A stretch of 64,000 bases of DNA from positions 64,765,431 to 64,829,430 of the forward strand of contig NC_065882.2 in assembly GCF_932274485.2 (NCBI RefSeq), in the 5' to 3' direction. Numbering within the stretch: the stretch's first letter is position 1; every line of letters begins with the position of its first letter. The notes beneath the pieces were generated by a model. It was not told the DNA's origin. It worked only from the letters and a program-made list of their open reading frames with translations, and ran no database searches. Shown here piece after piece: positions 1-19,003 of the stretch. A program made the translations under genes and the position numbers. This DNA comes from Patella vulgata (taxonomy: Eukaryota; Mollusca; Gastropoda; Patellidae).

Positions 1-1367
1 CATTAATATATCCTTTTAGACCCATTTAAGATTCCTAAAAATAGAGCCATACGCTCTTTAATAAGAATTATTAGAATAATTAATTATAGAGTTATTGTCC
101 TTGATCATGCCATAGAATATTGTCAGCGTGCCAGTGATATTATACCGTATAAAGATTTTGCTTTATATTTATTTTAAGAGTAACACATCGACTACATTAA
201 TGGACTGTTCGGGCGATATAGCTGTTGTAGGCGTTTACAACCTATCTTCTCTGATTGTGGGGTATCAATAGAGTTTAAAGCCTGATTTGTAAACGTAAAA
301 CTGCTTTGAGACAAATTTCCACCCCTTAGTTTTAAAATCTAATATGTTTAATGTATATTATACAAATATGACAGCGGGTCATTTGGAATATTTACAAGTG
401 CACAAGTACGTAAAACACATTATATGACATTCTGAAGTTTTTTTATTGCATTTTTAAAAACTAAAGCCAGTGTAATTATGTCAGTTCACATACGATTGCT
501 TTAACACATTTTTAGGCAAAATATTAAAGATTGAATTTCCTTTTTTTTCAAAATTTTCGACATATTAATTATGATTGTCACTATCAGATTTCTTTAAATA
601 TGAGCTTATGTGATTAACCGATATTATACCATATATATACTGCGTATTATAATTCTCTGGAGACTAGGTGGATATTGCTAATATTGTATTGTAGTATAAT
701 TTGAGTAGCATCGGGAGCATTTTCAGTTATTAAGGCGCTGACTCTCTGACCAGGGGGTCTCTGGTTCGCTCTCGGTGCTAGCCGAGTAAGTTCCTCGTGA
801 TTTTCCGGCGCATTTCCCCCGGTCAGTGGTGCAGGACAGAGGTTCTTGCAAGGACAGTGTCTAGCCTTTTGGATGAGACAAAAAACAAGGTCCTGTTTGC
901 ACATTTGCTTTCACGTAAAAGAGCCCTTGACAGTTGGAATTCGAAATAAGAGTAGGCCGCAGTGCCACTGTCCGGGCAAAATTACCTTAATAACACAATG
1001 TATGGCGCAGTCGGTGCAGAAAAGTAGGAAGTTAACGAAGAAGACAATATTAAAAGATAACTATCCAGTTGGATTTTTAAAAGAAATGTATAGAAAAATG
1101 TACTGGTATATTATAAGGGGTACAAATTTCGAGACCAACATGGTTATATTTTTTACAATGGTATTGGTCGCGATAATATGCGAAATTGAAAGATTTGTGA
1201 AATGACTTATATTGTTAAATTTGTTGACATAATTATTTTGTATAGCATTGAGGATATACTTTTAAAGCACAGCTCTACATAGATTGACGTTGTACGATTT
1301 ATAGAACAGAACAAACTTTGAATGTTATATACATGATTCATTCTGTATTACGTAATTATATTTTCAG
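1..1367. other. Intron or upstream part of the collagen gene
   Basis: No exon with Gly-X-Y coding was found on the plus strand before position 1368. The stretch is AT-rich and holds one SINE copy (about 715-1035); the open frames here lie in or across that SINE and are not genes. Since the first collagen exon seen starts at a splice acceptor, this stretch is most simply an intron of the same gene whose 5' part lies outside the window. Confidence 0.6.
715..1035 (+). repeat. SINE family 1, copy A (tRNA-derived)
   Basis: The head has a tRNA-like piece with a B-box-like 'ggttcgctc', followed by a body shared with other copies at 3516, 6485 (minus), 16763, 27490 (minus), 34495, 50570 and 50955. 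Shared body words include 'gtggtgcagga', 'agtgtctag', 'gggacaaaa' and 'acgtaaaagaaccctt', and a tail 'tgttaaacccatttc' in the better-preserved copies. Multiple dispersed copies in both orientations plus Pol III box-like motifs support a tRNA-derived SINE. The exact ends are approximate. Confidence 0.75.
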
Positions 1368-9040
<7,673 letters not shown>

Positions 9041-10173
9041 AAACCGCGCAAACCTCTTTTAAAGCCACTTTCGATAGTTGACCTGTAGCACATTGCGATA
9101 CTTATACATTACAAACCGTGCACCCTATACAAATTACTTACTGTAAATACTTATATCTTTTAACTTTCATTCATTAGTTGTTTAATTATAGTCTGTCTAG
9201 TAGTTGCATTAATCTTTAATTATCTGTCTCTTTTACCCAGTCAATCTATTAACTCGTCACCATTTTTTTGTCCATATTTTATTTATTTTGTTTCTTTTTC
9301 TTCCTATCTATCTACGTATCACAATCATAGCTGTACTTGAGATTTTTTTTTGTTGTATATTTGAGAGAAATTAACTTTTAGTAGTCAATTCTCTGAAGCT
9401 AACTGGCCATTATACTCTGAGATAAAGTATTTTAGAAGATTCGAATACAGGGTATGCTGAGCAGTTAGCGGATTGATAATTATAAATTTGTGTTACCCGC
9501 ATGTAATAAAAACCACACCCAAATAATATGAAGAAGACTACAGGCAGCTTAGGTTTGGGGTAGTATTTAAGGCCCTTCATGTGTTATTTCTCCATACAAT
9601 AATACTAATCGAGAAGCAAAAAGGCCTGCTGTTCAGTTAAATTCATATTGAAGTGGGAGAAACGTACATTCAACGAATCCTCGTAACAAGTGGTGCTAAA
9701 AACAATTATCTTAATTTATAAATATCGTGTCTATAAATATATTTGATTCGATTTGTGAAAATAAAAAGTGCTAATGAATCGTGTGTATTAAGATACTGAA
9801 CAGTTAAACGTATTGACAGAAAAGGATTAAAACATTTATAAAGAAGACTGAACAGCACAGTACATGTTTTGGTTGGTGTTCATGTGAATACACGTTTTAC
9901 TCATACAGGGATATTGGCATAATCATATTCTCAAGGTCATGTTGATTTTCATATAGAATGACCTTCGACCTCAAACACTGCCATTGTTCTATATGAAGTG
10001 TATCGATGTTCTATGACATTTTTTTTGTTTTGTTTTTTTAAAGAAAGTAATACATGTATAACGTAAGTATAGGATGTAATATTTTATTGTAATTTAGATA
10101 AGTTTGCTGCACGGTTTCTTAAAACTATTTTGGTTGGAAAGAAGGGTAGATCAAACCTCGTCACACATTCATC

Positions 10174-10325
10174 ATGGATTTCATCTCCATGGTGATCGCC
10201 ACATTCATCTCCATGGTGATCGCCACCTTCATCCCCATGGTGACTGCCACTTTCATCTCCATGGTAATCGCCATGTTGGTATCTGTAGTGATCATCATTA
10301 TGATCTCCTTGGTGATTGGCGGTAG
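10174..10325. repeat. 24-bp minisatellite, about six units
   Basis: Tandem units of the form 'ttcatctccatggtgatcgc' plus four bases, the later units increasingly diverged. Because the period is 24 bp, two plus-strand frames stay open: one gives a hydrophobic 8-residue repeat (FISMVIAT), the other a His-rich repeat (HLHGDRHI). No promoter, splice or homology support for a gene. Confidence 0.8.
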
Positions 10326-12645
10326 AAATGTACGCCAGACTGAGGTATCGCTAGGATTGATGGGATAGACATGTTATAGCGTTGACCAACCAGTCGTTTT
10401 GCTGAAAACGTCGCCATCTTGATCAGGGACTGTGTCTTAAGATCTCAGCATTATAATGGTATGGTGTCGCGCCTGAAAACAATGGAATTGCAGTTTAATA
10501 GTGGGAAGTATTTTTGCTTGCCTTTATGGCATTGGCTATGAAATATTTTCCAAGAAACATAGCTAGGCTATAATATATATCAACATAAAAATCCATTTCT
10601 CATATATATTATTAATTGATCAAATTTGAATTTGAGCAAATATATAGTTTTATATATATATGATAGCATTGTAATATTAACAACGATATAATAGTTATTT
10701 CTTTATGGTTTTAAATATCTTGTATTATATTGATAAAACTAGTGTAATGTCATAGAGAATTATTTCGCAAAGAATAGAATTTTATTTTCTAATTTGGAGG
10801 CTTTTTTGTATTATTCAAATCTAAAGAATACGTTTTGTATATTTACATCAACATTAAACTGGTCCTTTAGGGCAAATTAAAATAACATTCAAATTGTCTT
10901 CATTGCATCATTACATGAATCTTAATAATCCCATGCAAAACGGTTGTTTGTATTGTAAAGCGAATCCCGTTAGTGGTCTTCGGTAAATTAACAATGGCAG
11001 CAAAATGTAGGCATGTGGAGTAACAAGTCTGCAAACATAAAGATAATATTACAGGGAATCCAAGATACCTCACCTAGAAATCTATTCTGTCAAGGTTTAT
11101 ATTCAAACATTTGGCTCAACGAACAATTCTACATTTTTCAACTACCCTTGTGAAGCCAAACCATGGCGGGAACTTATCAGTGTTTTAACATATACTATAT
11201 TAATGATTTTTTTTATATTAATAAAATTTAATATCTTGTGCCAATGAAATTCGTAAAAGAAAAAAAACCGGAATAATATTCTCAATAATGTTCATAACAC
11301 ATGAGCAATGGTGTAGGGGAACCTGTACCCACCCAAACCTACCAATAATAGTATAAAACCCCACCCTCTGTGCAATACTCCTCACAGTATGTCATTTGAT
11401 AAATCTAAACTGCTGTATCCAGGTATAGTATGTCGTTTTATCAGTCCACACTTTTTGTGTAACTAATAGCTCGTTTGATGTTGTTTTTTCCTACCGGGTT
11501 TCGTATTTAGTCGCGGTTGTCACTCATACTTTTCATATAAACATATCTGGAAACTGTCTTGAATTGACAGGCCCCGTCAATAAGTGAGTTCATCATTTTT
11601 AAAAGTAAGGCGATGATCTGATTTCTGCTGCCTCGATCCAACATAAGATGTAAGGGCCTGCTAGGTAACTGGTAACCAAAACACGTACATTTTATTTTTA
11701 AGTGAGAATCTCTCCGGTATCTCAAGTATCTGTTTTTTAAAACTAATTTTGGGGCAATTTTGTTTTATTGCACATTATCGACTATAGAGACATGCGAATC
11801 TTTGTATAATAAATTACACGCTGGAATAATCCATGGAGCTATTTGGGTTCCGAAAAGCATCAAACTGTACAGGGGCACATGTCCGACTAACAGAGTGACT
11901 GTCCTGGAACAGTGCGGAATATTTACAGAGTTGATTCAAAAGAGAATAAGTATATAACCGCCTGTCATTAAATTATCCTAACTTGAAAAGCTATTATTTG
12001 TAATAAAGGAATGGGTTCATGATAAAAGAAATATAAATACAAAATTCTATCACCATTCACCGAAATTGTAAACACACATTAACCGAGTATGTGTAAGCTT
12101 ATTGTTGGGAGCAACGCAAAGCTTATAATGGTTGACTTACTCCACGGTACCCTCATTCGAAACAGTTCGACATACAGTTATTCGACAAAAATCGACAAAC
12201 ATAAAACTATTGATTTTACATTGTATATAGAATACATCACAATCCTGCAACGATTACATTTGAAATATCACCGCATGTGTGTATCAAAAGTGTTGTTCAT
12301 TAACAGCATACAAAACTTTCATTTGAAACAGTTCGAAATCTGATATACATGCAACTATTGAATTAACATTGTATAGGTAGCATACAACAATAGGCTTACA
12401 TCTCGGTAAATGTGTGTTTACTAAGCAAAATGAGAGTTTGCGAATGGGTTGATGAACACTTCAAGTTGCTACATTATACAGACTTTCTAGACAGTTCACT
12501 AGCGGAACCAGAACTATCAATTTCAATTGCAAAGGAAATAAACACACAGATTCAATTTCGACGCACATAATAAACAGAAATTACTAAAAACAAGGACATA
12601 TTAAACTATTTGGTAGTATTGATTACTTCACTGTCGCCTTCTTTA

Positions 12646-13198
12646 CAATTTGATTAAAACACAGATCCTATTTCGTTTCGTTTTTTTATAGTTGAAAATT
12701 TCGTTTTACTTGTCTTTACTACACTAGGATCTGGAAGGTTAGTGCTAAATGATATGGCCTGCTCAATGTTTCGTCATAGGTCACGAGATGTAAACAGGGC
12801 TAGCGCTTATTCCAACCCTAACCCTGAACCTAGCCCCAACGCTTACCCTAACCCTAACCTACAATCTCGCCAACAATCATGTATCCTAACCTTATTTACA
12901 AATCAGCCGATCTGGAAGAGTTGTTCTATAACCCGCGTTCTGACTGATGTGAGGGATTAGCCAATGAAACGATCTGTTGCAGTTAGTTTTTGGCGTACGA
13001 CGCACGGAACTGTGGGTATCCTACTAGAAACATCAACGCTGATTGGTTGATCAAATGACTGACGTCATCGGTCAAAATTCGCCGGTATGACCCCTGACGC
13101 GACCTCCAATTACAACTGGTCAGATCTCCATGTAGTAGAGGCCATCGAAAGTATAAAAAAAACGAAACGAAATATAAATCTGTATTTTAAACAGATTG
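12646..13198. mobile_element. Mutator-like MITE with 9-bp target duplication
   Basis: Left end 'caatttgattaaaacacaga' and the inverse of the right end 'caatctgtttaaaatacaga' match over about 45 bp, including 'tatttcgtttcgttttttt'. The element is flanked on both sides by the identical 9-mer CCTTCTTTA (12637-12645 and 13199-13207). Terminal inverted repeats of this length with a 9-bp duplication fit a non-autonomous Mutator-like element. A related right-end fragment lies at about 23730-23872. The interior holds telomere-like repeats. Confidence 0.85.
12814..12868. repeat. Degenerate telomere-like (CCCTAA)n tract
   Basis: Imperfect CCAACCCTAACCCT units interrupted by substitutions, within the Mutator-like MITE. 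Second such tract in the window, again inside a transposon. Confidence 0.65.
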
Positions 13199-13689
13199 CC
13201 TTCTTTAATTATTGGTAATGCGTACCCGGGGGCACTTTGAATGTTTCTACGCCCTGGTCCGTGCAGCTGTCAGTTTTATCTATGATTGAATATAGAAACA
13301 GATGGACAATTTCCTTTACTTGCAATAACAAATATTCAAAAACCAGAACATGTTCGACCTCTATTACAGGGGCGTGTCCAAGAATTTGAGCAGAGGGGGT
13401 CCAGGGTGGCAACGTCAAGTTTGGCATCGGATAATTTTATAAAATCAGAAGCTCTTGAGACAATATTTCTGCTCATTGTGAGATTGCTCTTTGGGCCATA
13501 TGGCGGAACTATATTCAGATTCAACTGTTTTGTAGAGTTACCTTTTTCGTTTACATTTTGATTTTATTTTAATCTGTCATACCCGAATTGCTGATCATAA
13601 TTTTAGAGCTAGCGGCGAAGAATTGTGGGGGCATTAGCCTAGTATGTAACATGAGGTGGGGGCCTACGGGCAAATGACTATTAACCTTG

Positions 13690-13810
13690 CCTTATTTGGT
13701 CTATAATTCTTGAAAGGGGTTGCAGTGTCTATATTCTGTCTTGCCCGCAGGTTTATCTTGTAGATTTTTGTTCGCGTGTTGTGCAGTCCTCCTGTACTCC
13801 TACTATTAAA
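13690..13810 (+). repeat. Repeat family 3, fragment
   Basis: Ends 'gttgtgcagtcctcctgtac' and 'ctactatta', matching the end of related copies at 16230-16450 (plus) and 15250-15475 (minus). Diverged; SINE-like dispersed repeat of unknown class. Confidence 0.45.
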
Positions 13811-13857
13811 GCCTCATTGGTGACCTACAAAGGAAATCAGTGCGACTAAAACACCTC

Positions 13858-13901
13858 TTCGCACACACGCACACACGCACACACTCACACACACACACAC
13901 G
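13858..13901. repeat. (CA)n microsatellite
   Basis: Run of CACACA/CACACG units about 40 bp long. Confidence 0.9.
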
Positions 13902-14587
13902 TCTTGGATAAGTCACGCTCAAGTTCATATCAGCGAATTTCCAGTATTATACAGACACAGATATACAGAATGGCCGCGAGTATACCGATCCACGTGCATC
14001 TTTTTATTACATCGTCACATCTTGTATGTGAGAGGCCAGTGCTGGTCGTAATTTATGGCCTTGATTGTATTCGGAGGAATGTAATATTTTGACACTTTTG
14101 AGACAGAGTGTTCCCCAGAATTGTTTTTAGCCAAGATGCATACAAGTTGGTATAGTCTGATCCCTAAAATTCAACAATAGAGTTGCCTCCCATAGATCAT
14201 TTGCTAAATGGGAGATTTCGTTTTGCACTTTTTTATTTTTTATTTACAAATATGTTAATTACTCAGCTTCGACATAATCTTTGTTTCCAAAAGTAAATGA
14301 TTAATATTTATGCTATTAATTTTATCAATGAAAAGAATATTTAACCTTTAGGCAACATTTTTTCATATTTGATGAGATCCTAAGTACAAAACAACGAGTA
14401 CTCAACAGCAGAGCTGAGCGATCCATAGTTGCGTATTCGCATGTTGACTTGAGGGAAACACAAAAATATATTAATATTTTGTATATTTGGACAACAACCA
14501 ACCATTATGACATCGCCTGTTAGATTTTAATTTCACGGTTTATTGTGCTGTCTCAGAGTACACATAGCAGTAGAAGAATTTCCAAAC

Positions 14588-17500
14588 ATGGCACACAACA
14601 GAGTTTTGGTAAGACAAATCTCTCAACAAAAATAAGAAAAAAAACGCAGAGCGTACACTTTGACTTTAGTGCTAGAGTCAATATTAAAATAATCAAAATA
14701 TTGTATATTGGAGACATATATCAAAAACTGAAATTTTACCGACCAGATCTACAATAATTTGTCCCAACCAAGTCAGAGGTTTTACAGGTTCCCCCTGAAG
14801 TATGTCATGGCAGGCTGTCAAAGATTTTTCACATTTTTGTGCATTCTTCTGTCAGCAAATACATGTAGTTATGAATTTTTCCATTTTTTAACAACCCATC
14901 ATAGAAAAGGCCTACTGAATTTGTTGCCTGTGCATTTATTCTCATATTATGGTCATGTATGTATTTTTTTTCTATTCTTACAGCAATGGGCAACATTTGC
15001 TCGATCATGGTGGATATATGATGCTTGTCACCAGTGTCCATTTGAATCTGCAAAACGTTTATGCATTTTTCTCCAGGGTCAACATAAACCCATTTATCAT
15101 CCTCTTAGTAAGTAAATACATGTAATTCATAATAATAGAATATATGAGGTAATTAATATTTATTCATTAATTAGATATGATTATAGTATTAACTTTATGC
15201 AATAATAAAAATAGCCTGATGCACATACATTTGCATAATTTTATAGTAAATGTATGTGCAGGAGAACCATACCACACATGAACAACCAAACAAACCCAGA
15301 AAACAAACCTGTGAACAGTATGTGTCACACACACACATCGCACGTCTACTGGGTCACTGAAAGTCATTGACAATAAAAGTACCATTAAATCAAGTGAATT
15401 GATTCGGTGGGGGATGGGTGCATTAGTGCCCATTGTGCTCTGTATTTTCCCAGGCCTACAAGCGATAGTCATGACTTAAAATGGAAACAAACTCATAACA
15501 AGGGAGAAAACCCACACAAATAAGTAACAAATTGAAAAGCATTGTCTAGTGTATATGATCAGCTGTGTCTTTACAGGTAATCTCAATGTCTGTTCAATGA
15601 AGGAAATGATTTAGTTTCATTCAATCCGTTGAAAAGCGGCAAAATTCAAGACTCAAAATAATATAAGTACTTGAGCTAAAAAAAATATATATATATTAAG
15701 AAAGTAGCAATGCAACTTTATCAGTGTACATGAATTAACATGCACCTGTATCAAGATTCATCAAAAAGTGAGATTACTCTAGGAATTAATGTCTTTCAAA
15801 CCAAACAATTTCTACAACTACCTATTAACAAATAGCAGATAATTTTAACATGGTTGCTATATAGATTATTCACAAAGTTATATTGAACTTTTAATTGTTG
15901 ATTTGTTTTTTATTTTAACATATATTATAAACTATTCTGTTTACATACTACAGGTGATATTGGTGATCATGTTGTTGTTATCAATACTAAAGATATATCT
16001 ATGAAGAATGAGTATTGGAGAAAATGGAGGTTTCACCATCACACAGGGTATGTATATGACTTACTAAAGTTACACTTATAGTTCATCAATCAAACACCTC
16101 AGCAGAGATATATGTAAACTTGTATAAATGCATGGAATCACAGAATAAACTATCAAATACAAAACATACTAAAACAGATTTCTTGTAGCCAATAGCTAAT
16201 CATGACTCACAGAAGTATGATACATACTTGAGTTGGTTTACCTTATTGTCAGATGGTTTTTAGTTTTGAGTTAAGTCTGTATCACTACATGCCGGGACTG
16301 TACATTGCAATGAATGCTTATGGCTAGCCCCTCGATCCATTCACTTGATTTAATATGTTTGTTGTTTGTACTGGTGTCTGTATATTGTGTCCTTTCTGTA
16401 GCTTTGTCTTGTGTGTGGTGAGGTCCCCCTGCACTTACTATTGACTAGAATTCAAATTATAAAAACAACAGTAAGATCTATAAATGTTGAAATTATTTTT
16501 GACTGTTTATTTTGTAGATATCCAAGTGGTTACAGTCAAACATCTGCTTGGAGATTACATGAATTGGATGACACAAAGGTATAAGTTGATTTCTTTATAT
16601 TATATTCTAAATGTCTATATTCAAAACATTCTAAAATCGTAATACAGATAAATTCTTATCAATACATAAGCATGTACCATACATGAAGGCTACCTTTTAT
16701 GAATTTTATGATCTAGATTATTGTGTTCTATTGAATTACTAAATTGATTGATCTATTACCAGTGTCTAGTCGTTCTGATGGGACAAAAAATCAAGGCCCT
16801 GTGTACAAATTGGCGTACATGTAAAAGAAACCTTGAAATAATAGTCCTTGCGGGCAAAATTTCGCACTCTGCATGGCATATGCCCGTCTTCATTAGTCTT
16901 CATTAGCCCGGATAGAGCAGAATAGTAGGATGTTAAACCCTATTTCCTTTCATCTAATGGGTTGTCTTGTTTATGTGTGTTATTTTGTTTGTAATTATAG
17001 ATTTTACATAAAGCTGTATATAGTAGATTACCAGGAAATTTATTACGTAGAAGAATGATGAGACGTTTGCATTTATTCCCTGATACAGTAAGTTATGTTA
17101 TCTGTATGTGATCACAGAAGAGACTGGAGCAATTATGTAAAGCTACTGTGAAAAGCGGCAACCATTATAAAATAAATATAAATAACTAGTGGATGACCGG
17201 TGCTGCACGGGTTGTGTATATAACTCCGAAAATGGAAATGGTAGGCCAACGCCACCTCGCCCATGTTACTCCCCAGTCTTAGCTACACAGGTTGTGTATT
17301 TACATGTAACTTCGAAACTGGAAGTGGTAGGCAAACGCCACCTCGCCCATGTTACTCCCCAGTCTTAGCTACACAGGTTGTGTATTTACATGTAACTCCG
17401 AAACTGGAAGTGGTAGGCAAACGCCAGCTAGCCCATGTTACTCCCCAGTCTGAGCTACACGGGTTGTGTATATAACTCCGAAACTGGAAGGGGTAGACCA

Positions 17501-19003
17501 ACGCCACCTAGTCCATGTTACTTCCCAGTCTGAGCTACACGGGTTGTGTATATAACTCCGAAATTGGAAGGGGTAGGCAAACGCCACCTAGTCCATGTTA
17601 CTCAACAGTCTGAGCTACACAGGTTGTGCATATAACTTCGAAACTGGAAGTGGTAGGCAAACGCCAGCTAGCCCATGTTACTCCCCAGTCTGAGATACAC
17701 GGGTTGTGTATATAACTCCGAAACTGGAAGTGGTAGACCAATGCCACCTAGCCCATGTTACTCCCCAGTCCCGAGCTTCCCCTATACACTAATTTACAGC
17801 TTCGGGACAGCCCTAGTGTAGCCGCCAACCTTGAGCAAACAGACGAACGACAGTCACAAGTATTAGTATAGAATCTATATTATGTACTATGTACATAAGG
17901 CTACTATGTACTGAAGTGGAAATTTCTCCAAATCTTCATCAAAGATTTCAACAATTCTATAAATACTACATCTATAGAACATGTGTACTGAAAGGTGATC
18001 CATGATATATGTTATATATCTTTAACATAAATGCAATTGGGTGTGAGAATAACTCATTATAAATGGTTCTTAAATTTATGTGATGTAAATCCAATAAAGG
18101 TTCATTTGAACTATTATATTTTATCTTCTTTGTTTATATTCATTATGAAGTGACTGAATATTTACTTCACAATTTAACGACCAGTCCAGTGTCAACTATT
18201 CATTAAAATTGACTTTAATCCAGTAATGATTGTTACGCTTGTATTATGTGCCTTTGTTTAAATGGATATGTTACGGATTGTTATTTGATAAGTTCATTAA
18301 ACTAATGGTCGATGACCTAGTTTCTAATACATGCCACTTTCCACAAATGATATATGGCTATAAACCAGATATTAGTCTACACATTTAGGTCATTTATCAT
18401 GGGAAGTGGCATGTATTTGAATTTATACTATTTGTGTTTTTTTACAGAAAGTACCTGATGATATATTACAAAATGTTACAGATCAAATTAGACAAGTTCA
18501 GTTAATACCCAATCCTATTCATAAATATTCTAAAGAAGACATAGATAACTTCCCCAAACTATTTGACTGGTAAGTTATTATCTTTAGATAATTTTACACT
18601 TATTTACAACATTTTTTGCCAAAAATGGACCATAAAACCTGACACCAATAATTACATGACTGTTACATTAACCACAGTTTTTCAAAGGATGTCTTTGTAG
18701 CCTCAATCTTACTAAATATTTAATTCATCATATTTTTGGAACCTTTTTTGGACTGATAATCCTTTTAGAGAATCAACTTTCAAAATCCCTCAAATAATTA
18801 TCAGTGGCTTTAATATGCAGAATTATGTATAAGAAAAACAGATTTTGGTACATATTCAAAGGGGGTCAAGATAAACAAATGTTCTACTGCTTCTCTAAAC
18901 TATTTATGAATTATTTATGAATTATGTATTTTTCAGGCCTGAAGAGTATGTAATAGATTATAGCAAAAAGAAAAAAGATGAAGATACTGAGAAATATTTC
19001 TAG
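14588..19003 (+). CDS. MRPL13: Mitochondrial ribosomal protein L13 (uL13m)
   Basis: Large-subunit protein of the mitochondrial ribosome, encoded in the nucleus. Seven exons: 14588-14608, 14984-15107, 15954-16047, 16518-16578, 17001-17087, 18448-18569, 18937-19003; lengths sum to 576 nt, giving 191 aa. The protein opens MAHNRVLQWATFAR, then SAKRLCIFLQGQHKPIYHPL, GDHVVVINTKDI, HHTGYPSGYSQ, the RRRMMRRLHLFPD helix and PEEYVIDY near the C terminus, the block order of the L13/uL13 family. Exon 1 is only 21 nt but has a good donor (gtaaga), and the position of the first junction, just before QWATFAR, is what I recall for animal MRPL13. The start was chosen for this match; the longer open frame through 14759-15115 is intron read-through. 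No strong targeting peptide is visible, as is usual for this protein. The C-terminal tail is lysine- and glutamate-rich. A tandem-repeat block and SINE fragments fill its introns. Confidence 0.96.
15250..15475 (-). repeat. Repeat family 3, inverted copy in MRPL13 intron 2
   Basis: The reverse complement shares 'ttcacttgatttaat' and 'gttgttcatgtgtggt...tcctgcac' with the sequence at 16230-16450. SINE-like; boundaries approximate. Confidence 0.5.
16230..16450 (+). repeat. Repeat family 3, copy in MRPL13 intron 3
   Basis: Contains 'ttcacttgatttaat', 'tttgtttgt' and 'gtggtgaggtccccctgcac', followed by 'ttactattgac', shared with the copies near 15250 and 13690. Confidence 0.5.
16763..16950 (+). 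repeat. SINE family 1, copy D (3' body only)
   Basis: Begins at 'gtgtctagtcgttctgatgg' and keeps the body and the tail 'ggatgttaaaccctatttcc', without the tRNA-like head. Head-less (5'-truncated) copies are usual for SINEs. Confidence 0.7.
17185..17780. repeat. Tandem repeat of about 78-87 bp, seven units, in MRPL13 intron 5
   Basis: Units begin 'gggttgtgtatataactccg' and continue through 'ggcaaacgccacctagccca' and 'gttactccccagtctgagct'. Starts lie at about 17207, 17285, 17372, 17459, 17538, 17620 and 17699; the longer period comes from an insertion 'tttacatg' in units 2 and 3. The block is preceded by 'ctagtggatgaccggtgctg' and followed by unique sequence, so it may be the core of a larger transposon. 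Confidence 0.85.
18326..18416. repeat. Small inverted repeat
   Basis: 'atacatgccactttcc' and its inverse 'ggaagtggcatgtat' about 55 bp apart, in the last-but-one MRPL13 intron. Likely a MITE remnant or palindrome. Confidence 0.6.

Larger units (their letters stand above)
9041..14587. other. Intergenic region between collagen and MRPL13
   Basis: AT-rich, no convincing protein-coding exon on either strand. Contains a possible collagen poly(A) signal 'aataaa' near 9505, a 24-bp minisatellite, a Mutator-like MITE, a (CA)n tract and a family-3 repeat fragment, listed separately. Short open frames at 11507, 11760, 12089 and 14545 have no recognisable domains and no splice context and are treated as chance. 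Confidence 0.6.

Noticed and set aside
846-1205. Open frame with a membrane-like C-terminal end
   Set aside because: Half of it is SINE family 1; no homology or splice context.
14759-15115. A 118-codon frame covering MRPL13 exon 2 with an upstream extension
   Set aside because: Its upstream part is intron sequence with a TTG start; exon 1 at 14588 with a good donor gives the conserved N terminus.
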